In this document: piece by piece, positions 32,631 through 42,093 of the stretch
How positions within the stretch are numbered: the stretch's first letter is position 1
Layout: every line of letters starts with the position of its first letter
NCBI RefSeq assembly: GCF_007362775.1
Contig: NZ_CP041692.1
Location: 1,550,001-1,614,000 of the forward strand
Source: Microlunatus elymi
GTDB lineage: Bacteria; Actinomycetota; Actinomycetes; Propionibacteriales; Propionibacteriaceae
Length of the DNA: 64,000 bases
Reading direction: 5' to 3'
The notes under the pieces: generated by a model
Databases searched by the model: none
What the model saw: the letters and a program-made list of their open reading frames with translations, nothing else
Told to the model about the DNA's origin: nothing
Made by a program: the position numbers and the translations under genes

Positions 32631-34751
32631 ATGTCGTCGTCTGTGAGTACGCCCGATCTGCTGACCACCGTGGTGGACGCGATTGTCCCCGCCGATGACT
32701 ACCCGTCCGCCAGCGACGCCGGCGCGCTGGACTTCCTGCACCGGCTGCGGGAGTACGAACGCCCGGACTGGGGGCGGCGGATCAACGCGGTGGTTGCCAA
32801 GGTGGATGCCACCGCCTGGCGGACCGCCGGGAACGGGTTCATCGGACTCGCCGCCGACCGGCGGCAGGCGGTGCTGGACGAGTTGCGGTCCGACCCGGAC
32901 TTCGACTGGTTCGCCCGGCTGATCAACAACGCGTACTACGGCGACAACGCCCGCGCCGGCGGCCCGTTGCCGTCCTGGCAGATGGTCGACTGGCAGCCGG
33001 GTCCGGTCGGCGGTTGGCCGGCCGAGTTGCCGGCGGTGCCGTTCCGGCGCAACGGTCTGATCACTCCCGCCCAGCTGCAGCCGCGCTACGACGCGATTGT
33101 GGTCGGAGCCGGTGCCGGCGGCGGTGCGGTCGCGCAGGTGCTGGCCGAGTCCGGTCGTACGGTGTTGATCATCGAGGCCGGCGAGGGCCCGGACACCCAT
33201 CGGCTGGACCATGATCATCTTCGTAATCCGCGGATCAACACCGGTCTGGTCCCGTTGACCGGTCCGCTCGGTCCTGGTCATCCGCGCACGCTCGACCTCG
33301 GTGATGAACGGATGATTGTCGGGCAGTCCGATCCGCGCTGGGGCAACAACGCGTTCATGGTCGGCGGCGGCACTCGGGTCTACGGCGCCCAGGCGTGGCG
33401 ATTCAGCCCGCGCGACTTCCGGATGGCCAGCGAGTACGGCATCCCGGACGGCAGCGCGCTGGCCGACTGGCCGATCGGCTACGACGAACTGGAACCGTAC
33501 TATTCCGAAGCGGAGTGGCGATTCGGCGTCAGCGGAGCCAGCGGAGTCAGCGGCGCAGGTGTTGATCATGATCCGTGGGCGGGCATCCGATCCCGTGACT
33601 ACCCGATGCCGCCGGTGTCGGGGACGGGCAATCCGGCGGTGCTGGCCGCCGGTGCGGCCACGCTGGGGTGGAACACGCTGCCGGTGCCGCTCTTGATCAA
33701 CTCCGAGGGATATCGGGGCCGATCCGGCTGCCTGCACTGCGCCCAGTGCGTCGGCTTCGCATGCCCGATCGAGGCGAAGTCCGGTTCGCACAACACGTCG
33801 ATCCCGGCGGCGCTGGCCACCGGCAACGGCTTCCTGATCACCGAGACGACCGCGGAACGCCTGCTCAGCAACGAATCCGGCAAGATCACCGGGGTCGCGC
33901 TGGTGGGCTCGAACGGCGGCGAGATCTGGCGATCCGAGGTTTCGGCCGACGAGGTGATCATCTCCGCCGGCGCGATCGAGTCGGCCCGGCTGCTGCTGAA
34001 CAGCGCGCATGATCATGAACCCAACGGGATCGGCAACAACCGAGATCAGGTCGGCCGGCATCTGCAGGGGCACGTCTACGCCGGCGCGCTGGGGATCTTC
34101 GACGACGAGATCTTCACCCTGGAAGGGCCGGGCGTTTCGATCGCGACCTGCGACTTCCGGCACGGCAACGACGGACTGGTCGGCGGCGGCATGATCGCCA
34201 ACGAGTTCGTCCCGACGCCCGCCAGCACCTTCGACTACCTGGTCGGTGCGGGTGTCTTCGCCCCGTACGGAACCGAAGCCAAGCAGGGAATGCGGCGCTG
34301 GACCCGGCGGATGACCCGGGTGGTTGGTCCGATCCAGGAGGTCACGAGTGCCGAGTCCCGGATCCGGCTGGACCCCGACGTACGGGATCGGTTCGGCAAT
34401 CCGGTGGCCGAGCTCAGTGGGTCGATCCACCCCGCAGACCAACAGGCCAAGGAATTCATGACGGCGCGTGCGGCCGAGTGGTTGCAGGCGGCCGGTGCGT
34501 CCCGGGTGTTCGCGGCTCCGCCGGGTGGCGCGTTGCCGACCGGGCCCAGCTCCGGGCAGCATCAGGCCGGCACCTGCCGGATGGGCACCGATCCGGCCCA
34601 CTCGGTCACCGATCCGAACGGGCGGGTCTGGGGCCACGACAACCTGTGGGTGGCCGACGGTTCGCTGCACGTCACCAACGGTGGCGTCAATCCGGTGCTG
34701 ACCATCCTCGCCAACGCCCTGCGGGTCGGTCAGGGGATCGTCGACAGCTGA
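32631..34751 (+). CDS. GMC-type FAD oxidoreductase fused to a gluconate-2-dehydrogenase subunit-3-like domain
   Basis: 706 residues. The N-terminal about 110 residues (LLTTVVDAIVPADDYPSASDAGALDFLHRL, LLDELRSDPDFDWFARLINNAYYGD) resemble the small gamma subunit of membrane gluconate/sorbitol dehydrogenases. The catalytic flavoprotein follows: FAD motif AIVVGAGAGGGAVAQVLAE near 160, GGTRVYGAQAWRF near 245, CLHCAQCVGFACP near 365, AGAIESARLLLNS near 450, and the C-terminal GTCRMGTDPAHSVTD with a His-Asn pair in LHVTNGGVNP. Cytochrome subunits are absent nearby and no Tat signal is visible, so electron transfer is uncertain. ATG 32631 is used; GTG 32643 is possible. Confidence 0.87.
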   Translation: MSSSVSTPDLLTTVVDAIVPADDYPSASDAGALDFLHRLREYERPDWGRRINAVVAKVDATAWRTAGNGFIGLAADRRQAVLDELRSDPDFDWFARLINNAYYGDNARAGGPLPSWQMVDWQPGPVGGWPAELPAVPFRRNGLITPAQLQPRYDAIVVGAGAGGGAVAQVLAESGRTVLIIEAGEGPDTHRLDHDHLRNPRINTGLVPLTGPLGPGHPRTLDLGDERMIVGQSDPRWGNNAFMVGGGTRVYGAQAWRFSPRDFRMASEYGIPDGSALADWPIGYDELEPYYSEAEWRFGVSGASGVSGAGVDHDPWAGIRSRDYPMPPVSGTGNPAVLAAGAATLGWNTLPVPLLINSEGYRGRSGCLHCAQCVGFACPIEAKSGSHNTSIPAALATGNGFLITETTAERLLSNESGKITGVALVGSNGGEIWRSEVSADEVIISAGAIESARLLLNSAHDHEPNGIGNNRDQVGRHLQGHVYAGALGIFDDEIFTLEGPGVSIATCDFRHGNDGLVGGGMIANEFVPTPASTFDYLVGAGVFAPYGTEAKQGMRRWTRRMTRVVGPIQEVTSAESRIRLDPDVRDRFGNPVAELSGSIHPADQQAKEFMTARAAEWLQAAGASRVFAAPPGGALPTGPSSGQHQAGTCRMGTDPAHSVTDPNGRVWGHDNLWVADGSLHVTNGGVNPVLTILANALRVGQGIVDS

Positions 34752-34895
34752 GGCAGCGAGCCGCTACCGGCTGCCGGCCCGCGCTCGGCAGCGTGGACGG
34801 TGATCGGCCGGGAAGCGGTCCGGTGATCGTTGCTTTCCGGCGAAACGCCGCCGCAGGAGCCCCGCCCGCGGCACTTGATCGACCAAGATCGGGCC

Positions 34896-36797
34896 ATGAC
34901 GAAGGCGCCCCCCGCCCGCCGTTCGCTTTCTACCCACCTGCTTGCCGGTCTGACGACCGTCGCGGTCAGCTTGTCGATGATGATCATCACGGTCCCGTCG
35001 GCTCAGGCGCAGCCGATCAGCTTCGGACTCGATCAGCTCGGCCAGTCGGCAACGCTGGGTTTCGCCGACAGCACCAGCAGTCAGCTGGTGTTGCCGGTTC
35101 CCCGGGGTACGAGGCCGGACCGGCTGACCGGCACGGCGGAGATCAGTGCCGACGGGGTCGACGGCAGGCTCCTGGTCAGCACCGGCGCCGGTCGGCTGGA
35201 CAGCATCGATCTGGGATCGAAGGCGGGGCAGGCGATCGGGCTGGACATCGATCTCTCCGCAGTCCCGGTCACCGGCAACGCCGTCAGCGTGACGATCCAG
35301 GTGCTACCGCGGACCGGCTATTGCCATCCTCCGGACGCCACCGGAACGGTGCTGCGCGACCTCGCCCTGTCCTACAGCGGCAGCCCTGCCGCACCGGAAT
35401 CGATCGGCGAATTCCTGCCGCCGGTGTTACCGAAGCTGATCTTGGCGGTGCCGGACAACGTCGACGCCGATCTCGGCACGGCCGCCGCCCGGCTGGCCAC
35501 GGCCATCACCCAGCGGTACCTGCCGGCGCAACCCGAGATCAGCGTGCAGACCGGACCGGTGCCGGAGCCGAGCGGACTGACTCGAGTCATCGAGTTGACC
35601 GGGTCGGGAGACGCCGGATTGGCGCTGGGAAGCGACACTCGCCGGCTACAAATCACCGGCACCGGTGCCGGTGTGGTGGCCCAGGTGGCCGGTCTGACCG
35701 GCGACCTCGGCACGATCGCCACCGGCAGCCGGGCCACTGCGGCCGGTCGATCGCCGTTGCCGGCTCTGGCGCCGAAGACCCAGACCCTGTCCCGGCTCGG
35801 CATCGGTGACGTGTCCGCTCGCGGTGTCGGCCGGGCGACCCTGCATCTGGGCGTCGATCGGGCGAGGATCGGCGGAGCCGGCGGCGGTTGGACAGCTCGC
35901 CTGGTCGGCTCGGTGGTCGCCGGTGCCAGCCCGGACGGTACCGGCCGTCAGGGCACTCTGACCCTGGCCGCCGACGGCCACCCGCTGCAGACCTGGCCTC
36001 TGAAGAGCGGCCAGTTGAATCTGACCGCAACCGTGCCGCAGCAGCGGATCGGACGGTTTACCGATCTCACCCTGACGGCCGCCGCCGACGGTGCTTCGGG
36101 CTGCGGCCGAGGGCCGGAAGTCTCGCTCGCCCTGGACGGCGACTCGACCCTGGCAGCACGCAACGACCCCGCCGGCCCGATCGGCCTCGGCCAACTGCCG
36201 GCGGCGCTGCAACCCAGGTTCGCGATCGCGTCCGGTGTGTCCGGTGTGTCCGGTGCCGACGGTCTCGGGGAGACCGTGGCGATGGCGGTTGCCATGCAAC
36301 GATTGACCAGCGCGGCGCTGACTGTGGACTGGTTTCCCCGGGCCGCGGACGCGCTGGCCACGGGCCGGCCGACGGTCCTGCTGGCCGGGAACGGCGACGT
36401 GCCGGTCGACCTGCCGGTGAAGCTCGACGCCGACGGCGTGACCGCCCCCGATGGCCGCCGACTGGACGGTCCGATCGAGGCCGGGGCGCTGCAGATCACC
36501 GAATCGGACGGCCGGCCGGTGGTGGTCGAGCAGGCCACTTCGGCGGCGATTCAGCGCCGGTTCGGCCGATGGCTGACCGCCGGTGATCATCTCGCCGGGC
36601 TGACCGGTGCGGCGGCGGTGTGGACCGGCGGCGACACCGCGATCACCTTCCGGACCGCGACCCGGCCATCGGTCGAGCCGACCGACGACGGGCTGCCGGC
36701 CGGTTGGCTGATCACGATCGGAGTAGCCGTCGGCGCGGCGGTGATCGCGGCCCCGATCGTCCTGGCCGTGATGATCCGGCGGCGGCGCCGGCGCTGA
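34896..36797 (+). CDS. BcsB-like exported protein of an envelope polysaccharide operon
   Basis: 633 residues. A cleavable signal peptide (STHLLAGLTTVAVSLSMMII, cleavage after VPSAQAQ) is followed by a long beta-rich extracytoplasmic region. One C-terminal helix (WLITIGVAVGAAVIAAPIVL) ends in an RRRRRR stop-transfer. The layout and the position next to a BcsA-like glycosyltransferase recall the BcsB subunit that guides a nascent glycan out of the membrane. Segments such as LPRTGYCHPPDATGTVL fit a carbohydrate-binding domain. Sequence identity to true BcsB is too low for me to see, so this is an analogy by architecture. It is the first gene of four that overlap end to end. Confidence 0.6.
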   Translation: MTKAPPARRSLSTHLLAGLTTVAVSLSMMIITVPSAQAQPISFGLDQLGQSATLGFADSTSSQLVLPVPRGTRPDRLTGTAEISADGVDGRLLVSTGAGRLDSIDLGSKAGQAIGLDIDLSAVPVTGNAVSVTIQVLPRTGYCHPPDATGTVLRDLALSYSGSPAAPESIGEFLPPVLPKLILAVPDNVDADLGTAAARLATAITQRYLPAQPEISVQTGPVPEPSGLTRVIELTGSGDAGLALGSDTRRLQITGTGAGVVAQVAGLTGDLGTIATGSRATAAGRSPLPALAPKTQTLSRLGIGDVSARGVGRATLHLGVDRARIGGAGGGWTARLVGSVVAGASPDGTGRQGTLTLAADGHPLQTWPLKSGQLNLTATVPQQRIGRFTDLTLTAAADGASGCGRGPEVSLALDGDSTLAARNDPAGPIGLGQLPAALQPRFAIASGVSGVSGADGLGETVAMAVAMQRLTSAALTVDWFPRAADALATGRPTVLLAGNGDVPVDLPVKLDADGVTAPDGRRLDGPIEAGALQITESDGRPVVVEQATSAAIQRRFGRWLTAGDHLAGLTGAAAVWTGGDTAITFRTATRPSVEPTDDGLPAGWLITIGVAVGAAVIAAPIVLAVMIRRRRRR

Positions 36798-38257
36798 TGA
36801 CTGCGCTGAGTCTCGGGCTGCGCTGGGTGGTGTTGATCGCGGCCACCATGCTCGCTTTCGCCCACACCGTCGGCGCCGCCGCCGTCGCGGTCCGCGAAGG
36901 ATACGAGTTGTCGTACGTGCCCGTGGTCGTGAGCTACGCGGGCTTCGCAGCGATCGCGGTCCGCCGCCGGAATCGGCCGGTGGTCGAGATCCATGATCGG
37001 GAGACCGACTTCATCGTGGCCGCGATCGGCGTGGTGTTCTCGCTGGTCGCAGCCTCGCTGCTGGCACCCACCATCTCGGGCGGCGCCCGGATGTGGCGGA
37101 TCGATCTGCTGATGATGTGGGTTTTCGCGGTGTCGGGCGCGACGGTGCTGTTCGGTCTGCGTCGGGTCTTCCAGTACCGCTGGGCGTGGCTGACCCTGAT
37201 CCTGATCTGGCCGCTCCCGGTGCGGCTGCTGATGTTCGGCCTGGGACACGGCAGTTTCCGCTGGATCGCGGGACTGCACCTGGCGGTGATCGTCGCCCTG
37301 CTGATCATCGGGCGGCGACCCGGCGAACGGCTGTGGTGGCTGGCTCCCGCTGCGGCGCTGCTGGTCGCTGCTCCGCTGGTCGGCTTGGACATCGATCGGA
37401 GTCCGCGGCTGGCGGTGGTGGCGCCACTGGTTGCGATCGTGGCCGGTGGCCTCTGCTGGCTGCTGCGCGACGAGTGGGACTGGCGTGGTCTGCGAAAGCC
37501 GGTGGTGAGCCGGCCGCTGCCCGCGATGGCCGGACTGATGGTGGCTGCCGTGATCGGTTACGTCGTGGTGCCGCCGTTGCCGCCGCTGCGGCAACTGCCG
37601 GAGCTTCCCGTGCGTAGCTCGGCGGACGGGCCCGGGACCGTGGTGCCGGCCGGGTGGACGCTGCTGAACAAGACCTCGTACCCGGGGCAGAGCGCTTACT
37701 TCGGGGTGCATGCAACCTGGTATCGCTACCGGATCCAAGCCCGCGACGCTGCAGCCGGCCCCGGTGCGGTGGACGGTGTCGGCCGGAAACGGCAGATGGT
37801 GATCGACGAGCTGACCACCGAGCGGCCGCGCACGTTCGACCTGTTCGGGCTGCAGACGACCTACCCGATCGGCGACTTCGAACTCACCCCGGCGGTGAAT
37901 GTTGATCTTGGGCACGGGGTGCGGGGCGAGTTGCATGCCGCGGTGGATCCGCGAGCTCGGCTGACGTGGAGCATGGTCACCTTCAGCTTCACGCTGCCGT
38001 CCGCGGCCGTCGCGGGTACGGCGTCGGGCGGGCCGGCGCAGGTCGGACAGCGGATCACCCTGCTGCTGGTTGATGATCATCGACCGACGGCACCGTTCCC
38101 CCGGCCGACCCGGGCGATGCTGGACAGCCTGCGAGCCGTGCTGACGGCCGTCCTTCGGCGCAGCGGCGACGTCCGACCGCCGCCGATCAAGAACGCCGAT
38201 CTGCTGGTCAGTGCGGCGCAGCGGATCGTGAACCAGCGGGTCGAGGGCGCATCGTGA
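36797..38257 (+). CDS. Polytopic membrane protein of the polysaccharide operon
   Basis: 486 residues, about nine membrane helices in the first 265 residues, then a soluble, probably extracytoplasmic domain of about 170 residues (VVPAGWTLLNKTSYPGQSAYFGVH onward). The helix-plus-soluble-tail layout superficially resembles exosortase-EpsI fusions, but the exosortase Cys motif is not recognisable: the only cysteine I see is in GGLCWLL in helix 8. No known family assigned. Its ATG shares one base with the stop of the preceding gene (TGATG), and its end overlaps the glycosyltransferase start by 4 bases, so it is clearly part of one translationally coupled system. Confidence 0.7.
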   Translation: MTALSLGLRWVVLIAATMLAFAHTVGAAAVAVREGYELSYVPVVVSYAGFAAIAVRRRNRPVVEIHDRETDFIVAAIGVVFSLVAASLLAPTISGGARMWRIDLLMMWVFAVSGATVLFGLRRVFQYRWAWLTLILIWPLPVRLLMFGLGHGSFRWIAGLHLAVIVALLIIGRRPGERLWWLAPAAALLVAAPLVGLDIDRSPRLAVVAPLVAIVAGGLCWLLRDEWDWRGLRKPVVSRPLPAMAGLMVAAVIGYVVVPPLPPLRQLPELPVRSSADGPGTVVPAGWTLLNKTSYPGQSAYFGVHATWYRYRIQARDAAAGPGAVDGVGRKRQMVIDELTTERPRTFDLFGLQTTYPIGDFELTPAVNVDLGHGVRGELHAAVDPRARLTWSMVTFSFTLPSAAVAGTASGGPAQVGQRITLLLVDDHRPTAPFPRPTRAMLDSLRAVLTAVLRRSGDVRPPPIKNADLLVSAAQRIVNQRVEGAS

Positions 38258-39744
38258 CCGGCCGCGTACTCCCGGTCGACGGATCGGTTCCGGCAGAACT
38301 GGAGCAGTCGGCGCTGGCCGAGGCGGTCGACGGGCTGCGGCGTCGTGATCCGTCGGCGAGCGCGGCGGTCCCGTTCGTTCGGTGGCAACGCTGGGCACTG
38401 ATCGGGATCGGGGCCGTGGTGATCATCGGGTTCGTGCTGATCCCGCAGTGGACGGCCCCTATCGTCACGGCGGCGGCGACCCTGTTGTATCTGGCGGCGA
38501 TGGCCCAGCGGATTCAGCTGTTCGTGCTGGGTCTTGACGACCGGACCATCATGCGGGTCAGCGATGAGGAAGCGTGTGCGATCGCCGATCACGAACTGCC
38601 GCGATACACGGTCCTGGTGCCGGCCTACGGTGAGCCGGAGGTGATCAGCCAGTTGCTGACCAACCTGGGCGCCCTCGATTACCCGGCCGATCGGCTGGAG
38701 ATCTTGATCTTGCTGGAGGCCGACGACGAGGAGACGGTGAACGCTGCCCGGGCCGCCGGGGTCGAGGCACCGTTGCGGCTGGTGCTGGTCCCGCCGGCTG
38801 AGCCGCGTACCAAGCCGAAGGCCTGCAACTACGGCATGCAGTTCGCCGACGGTGAGATCGTCACCATCTACGACGCCGAGGACCGGCCGGACCCGCTGCA
38901 ACTGCGGCGAGCGGTGATCTTGTTCCGCCGCGACCCGGGATTGGCTTGTGTGCAAGCAAGATTGGCCTTTCACAACGGTGATCAAAATCTGCTCACCGCC
39001 TGGTTCACGGCCGAGTACGGGCTGTGGTTCAGTTACCTGCTGCCGGGGCTGTCGTCGCGTCGATGGCCGGTGCCGCTGGGCGGCACCTCGAACCATCTGC
39101 GGGCCGACGTGCTGGCCGAGGCCGGCGGCTGGGACCCCTACAACGTGACCGAGGACGCCGATCTGGGCCTGCGGCTGGCGCGCCGCGGCTACCGGACCGG
39201 CGTGCTGGACTCCGTCACCTGGGAGGAGGCGAACAGCGACCCGATCAACTGGATCAGGCAACGATCCCGTTGGTACAAGGGCTATCTGCAGTCGTGCCTG
39301 GTGGCGCTGCGGCGACCGTTGGAGACCGTTCGGGTGATCGGTGTTCCCGGGACAGCGGCGATGATCTTGCTGTTGGCGGGAACCCCGATCGCGGCGGCGA
39401 CCAATTTGATCTTCTGGATGATGACGGTGATCTGGGTGCTCGGACAGCCGGCGCAGATTCAGGTAGCGTTCCCGCCGGCGGTCTACTACGCGTCCTTGAT
39501 CAGCTTCGTGATCGGTAACGTGCTGGCCCTGTACAGCACGCTGGTCGGGGCGCGGGCCCGCGGCGACAACAATCTGCTGGTCGCCTGCCTGCTGACGCCG
39601 CTGTACTGGTTCTTGATGGCGGTGGCGGCGTTGAAGGGGATCTGGCAGTTGCTGCTCCGACCGTCGTACTGGGAGAAGACGGTGCACGGACTCGATCAGG
39701 GTCCGGCGGCGAGCTCCGACGCGAGCCCGGAGTCGCCATCATGA
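38254..39744 (+). CDS. Processive family-2 glycosyltransferase with membrane helices (BcsA-like)
   Basis: 496 residues from GTG 38254. Two N-terminal helices (about 48-88) are followed by a cytoplasmic GT2 domain with the full processive signature: LLEADDEE (first Asp), YDAEDRP (DxD-like), TEDADLGLRL (catalytic TED) and QRSRWYKG (QxxRW). Three to four C-terminal helices complete the channel. Such enzymes polymerise a sugar from a nucleotide donor and push the chain across the membrane. No PilZ domain is present, so c-di-GMP control is not indicated. The neighbours are the BcsB-like partner and a GT-C-like enzyme. The sugar cannot be told. Confidence 0.87.
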   Translation: MTGRVLPVDGSVPAELEQSALAEAVDGLRRRDPSASAAVPFVRWQRWALIGIGAVVIIGFVLIPQWTAPIVTAAATLLYLAAMAQRIQLFVLGLDDRTIMRVSDEEACAIADHELPRYTVLVPAYGEPEVISQLLTNLGALDYPADRLEILILLEADDEETVNAARAAGVEAPLRLVLVPPAEPRTKPKACNYGMQFADGEIVTIYDAEDRPDPLQLRRAVILFRRDPGLACVQARLAFHNGDQNLLTAWFTAEYGLWFSYLLPGLSSRRWPVPLGGTSNHLRADVLAEAGGWDPYNVTEDADLGLRLARRGYRTGVLDSVTWEEANSDPINWIRQRSRWYKGYLQSCLVALRRPLETVRVIGVPGTAAMILLLAGTPIAAATNLIFWMMTVIWVLGQPAQIQVAFPPAVYYASLISFVIGNVLALYSTLVGARARGDNNLLVACLLTPLYWFLMAVAALKGIWQLLLRPSYWEKTVHGLDQGPAASSDASPESPS

Positions 39745-41444
39745 CAGCGATCGTCGCCGGAGCAGCGGAGGAGGCGCAGAGTCCGTTCGCCCGGGTGCGG
39801 GGCTATCGGCTCGTCTGGTTCCTGGTGATCGCCGGCTGCTATCTGCTGGTCGGCCTGTGGCTCAGCTATCACCGCGGTTTGATCATGGGCGACGCGTTGA
39901 GCCGGGTCGCCGACGCCCGGTTCGTGCTCTTCAGCCGGTTCCCGCATCTGGCCGCGATGGGATTCGTGTTCACCCCGCTCACCACGTTCCTGCAACTGCC
40001 GTTGGTGGCTGTGCTGAATCCGTGGCCCGATCTGTTGGCTCATGCCGTGCCGGCGATCGTGGTGTCCGCGTTGGCGATGAGCGGCGCCGTGCTGCAGGTC
40101 GCCGGCATGCTGCGTGACCGTCGGATGACCGGCGGCTGGATCATCGTGCTGTCGGCGATGCTGGCGCTGCATCCCATGATCATCATCTACGGTGCGAACG
40201 GGATGAGCGAGGCCTTGTTCCTGCTCATGATGGCCATCTGTGCACGGTTTCTGCTGCGTTGGTTCGGATCCGACGACGTGCACGACCTGGCGCTGGTCGG
40301 CCTGGCGTTGGCGCTGGGGCTGCTGGTTCGCTACGACGCGTTGGCGGTGGCGATCGCCTGTGCCGTGCTGGTGGCCGGAACCAGTTGGTCGCGTGCGCGC
40401 AGCCGGGGTGCGCGAGGCAGCAGCGCGGCGGCCATGGATGTCGCCGTCGTGTTGGCGCCGATCAGCACCACGTTCCTGCTGTGGACCGGCACCAGCTGGT
40501 TGATCACCGGCGAGGCACTGGCTCAGTTCAGCTCCGACTACGGCAACAGCGCGATCGTCGCCGCCAGCGGCGGAGCCGTCGGCGGCGCCGGCTTTCGGGC
40601 AGGGTTCACGCTGATCGAGTGGCTGGTCCTGGAGCCGATGATCTTCATGATCGTCGCGCTGGCGGTGGTGGTCACCGCCGTTCGCCGGGTCCCCGACGCG
40701 CTGCCGGCCTTGATCGTGTACGGCGCGGTGCTCGGCTTCCAGGGACTCATGTACGTCCGTGGTGGAACGTTCGGCTTTCTCCGGTTCGCGATCACTGTGA
40801 TCCCGCTGGCAGTCGGCCTGGTCGGCGTACTGCGGCCACGACGAGGCCTGCTGTACAGCCGCCGGGCCGGCCCGGGGGCTCGGCTGACCGGTTCGGTGCG
40901 GACCCTCAGCCCGGTCCGGCGGATCTGGAGCTGGGTTGCGGTCGCCGGCCTGCTGTTGCCGACCCTGCTGCTGCCGGCGTTGATCATGACCCGTCCGACC
41001 TTGGCGCCGCAGGAGTACGCGGTGCTGGCGGGTCTGTTGCCGTCGACGGTCTCACCGAAGACCCAACTGAGCGTCGAACAACAAGAACGCACCTTCACTA
41101 CCGAGCGCGAGGTCGCACAGTATCTGGACGCACTCCGGCTGCCGGACGGTGCGGTGCTCACCGACACGCTCTACGGTGATGCGATCGTGGTCGCATCGGA
41201 TCACCCACGCCAATTCGTCATCCCCAGCGATCTCGACTTCACCAACGTGCTGAACGATCCGTCCGGACATCACGTCCGGTACGTGATCACCGTCCCCAAC
41301 CTCGGGCGCGGCAGCACGGATGCGATCAACCAGCGCTTCCCGACGATCTACGCCAACGGTGCCGACATCGCCATGCTGGACATGGAGTTTCCCAACAGTG
41401 GCACCGACCAGCCGACCTATCGGCTGTATCGGGTGATCAACTAG
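39741..41444 (+). CDS. GT-C-like polytopic membrane protein (possible lipid-linked sugar glycosyltransferase)
   Basis: 567 residues with about twelve helices. The first extracytoplasmic loop carries GDALSRVADA, the place and type of acidic residue that serves as catalytic base in GT-C enzymes (ArnT/PMT/mannosyltransferase-like). After the last helix (near 415) a soluble C-terminal domain of about 150 residues follows (EREVAQYLDALRLPDGAVLTDTLYGD). Last gene of the operon. Its stop codon and that of the convergent maf gene share the palindrome CTAG at 41441-41444, leaving no intergenic space. Confidence 0.75.
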   Translation: MTAIVAGAAEEAQSPFARVRGYRLVWFLVIAGCYLLVGLWLSYHRGLIMGDALSRVADARFVLFSRFPHLAAMGFVFTPLTTFLQLPLVAVLNPWPDLLAHAVPAIVVSALAMSGAVLQVAGMLRDRRMTGGWIIVLSAMLALHPMIIIYGANGMSEALFLLMMAICARFLLRWFGSDDVHDLALVGLALALGLLVRYDALAVAIACAVLVAGTSWSRARSRGARGSSAAAMDVAVVLAPISTTFLLWTGTSWLITGEALAQFSSDYGNSAIVAASGGAVGGAGFRAGFTLIEWLVLEPMIFMIVALAVVVTAVRRVPDALPALIVYGAVLGFQGLMYVRGGTFGFLRFAITVIPLAVGLVGVLRPRRGLLYSRRAGPGARLTGSVRTLSPVRRIWSWVAVAGLLLPTLLLPALIMTRPTLAPQEYAVLAGLLPSTVSPKTQLSVEQQERTFTTEREVAQYLDALRLPDGAVLTDTLYGDAIVVASDHPRQFVIPSDLDFTNVLNDPSGHHVRYVITVPNLGRGSTDAINQRFPTIYANGADIAMLDMEFPNSGTDQPTYRLYRVIN

Positions 41445-42091
41445 GGCCGAACACTCGCCCACAGTTCGGGCCAGCTGTGGCCGGCGGCCATGATCATTTC
41501 CCGCAGCAGCGGCAGGCTGATGCCGATCACGTTGTGTGGATCGCCCTCGATACCGGTGACGAACGGGCCGCCGAGTCCGTCCAGGGTGAAGCTGCCGGCC
41601 ACCACCAGCGGTTCGCCGGTGTCGACGTAGGCCTTGATCTCGGCGTCGTCGAGATCGGCGAAATGCACGATGGTGGCCGCGCCGCGACCGGCCGCGTGGG
41701 TGATCTCGCCGTTGTTGATCTTGATCACCTGGTGGCCGGTGTGCAGCACTCCGGAACGCCCGCGCATCTGTTGCCAGCGTTGGATCGCGACCTGCGGATC
41801 GTGCGGCTTGCCGTACGCCGCACCGTCCAGCTCCAGTACCGAATCGCAACCGATCACCAAGATCGTGCGGTCGTCGACACCGTCGTCGGTGTCGTCGGCG
41901 TTGACCAACTGGTCGGCCACCGCACGTGCCTTCAACTGGGCCAGCGCCAACGCGAGCCCGGCCGGGTCGGCGTCGTTGATCACCGACTCGTCGACACCGG
42001 AGACGATCACCTCCGGTTCGACCCCGGCCGATCGCAACGTGGCCAACCGAGCAGGGGATTGTGATGCGAGCACCAAGCGGAGTTCGCTCAT
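41441..42091 (-). CDS. maf: Maf nucleoside triphosphate pyrophosphatase
   Basis: Hydrolyses non-canonical or excess NTPs (dTTP/UTP or m7GTP type) to NMP plus PPi, linked to septum control. 216 residues. LVLASQSPARLATLRSAGVEPEV is the diagnostic start. VIGCDSVLELDGAAYGKPHD near 75 carries the catalytic Asp, then SGVLHTGHQVI and TGEPLVVAGSFTLDGLGGPFVTGIEG. ATG 42091, two bases behind the DUF885 gene. In M. tuberculosis maf also lies near accD5-accE5. Confidence 0.92.
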   Translation of the reverse strand: MSELRLVLASQSPARLATLRSAGVEPEVIVSGVDESVINDADPAGLALALAQLKARAVADQLVNADDTDDGVDDRTILVIGCDSVLELDGAAYGKPHDPQVAIQRWQQMRGRSGVLHTGHQVIKINNGEITHAAGRGAATIVHFADLDDAEIKAYVDTGEPLVVAGSFTLDGLGGPFVTGIEGDPHNVIGISLPLLREMIMAAGHSWPELWASVRP

Positions 42092-42093
42092 GA

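Noticed and set aside
32556-34670. 704-codon open frame on the minus strand opposite the GMC oxidoreductase
   Set aside because: The opposite strand encodes a complete, motif-rich flavoprotein; long antisense frames are routine in GC-rich DNA and this one has no family features.
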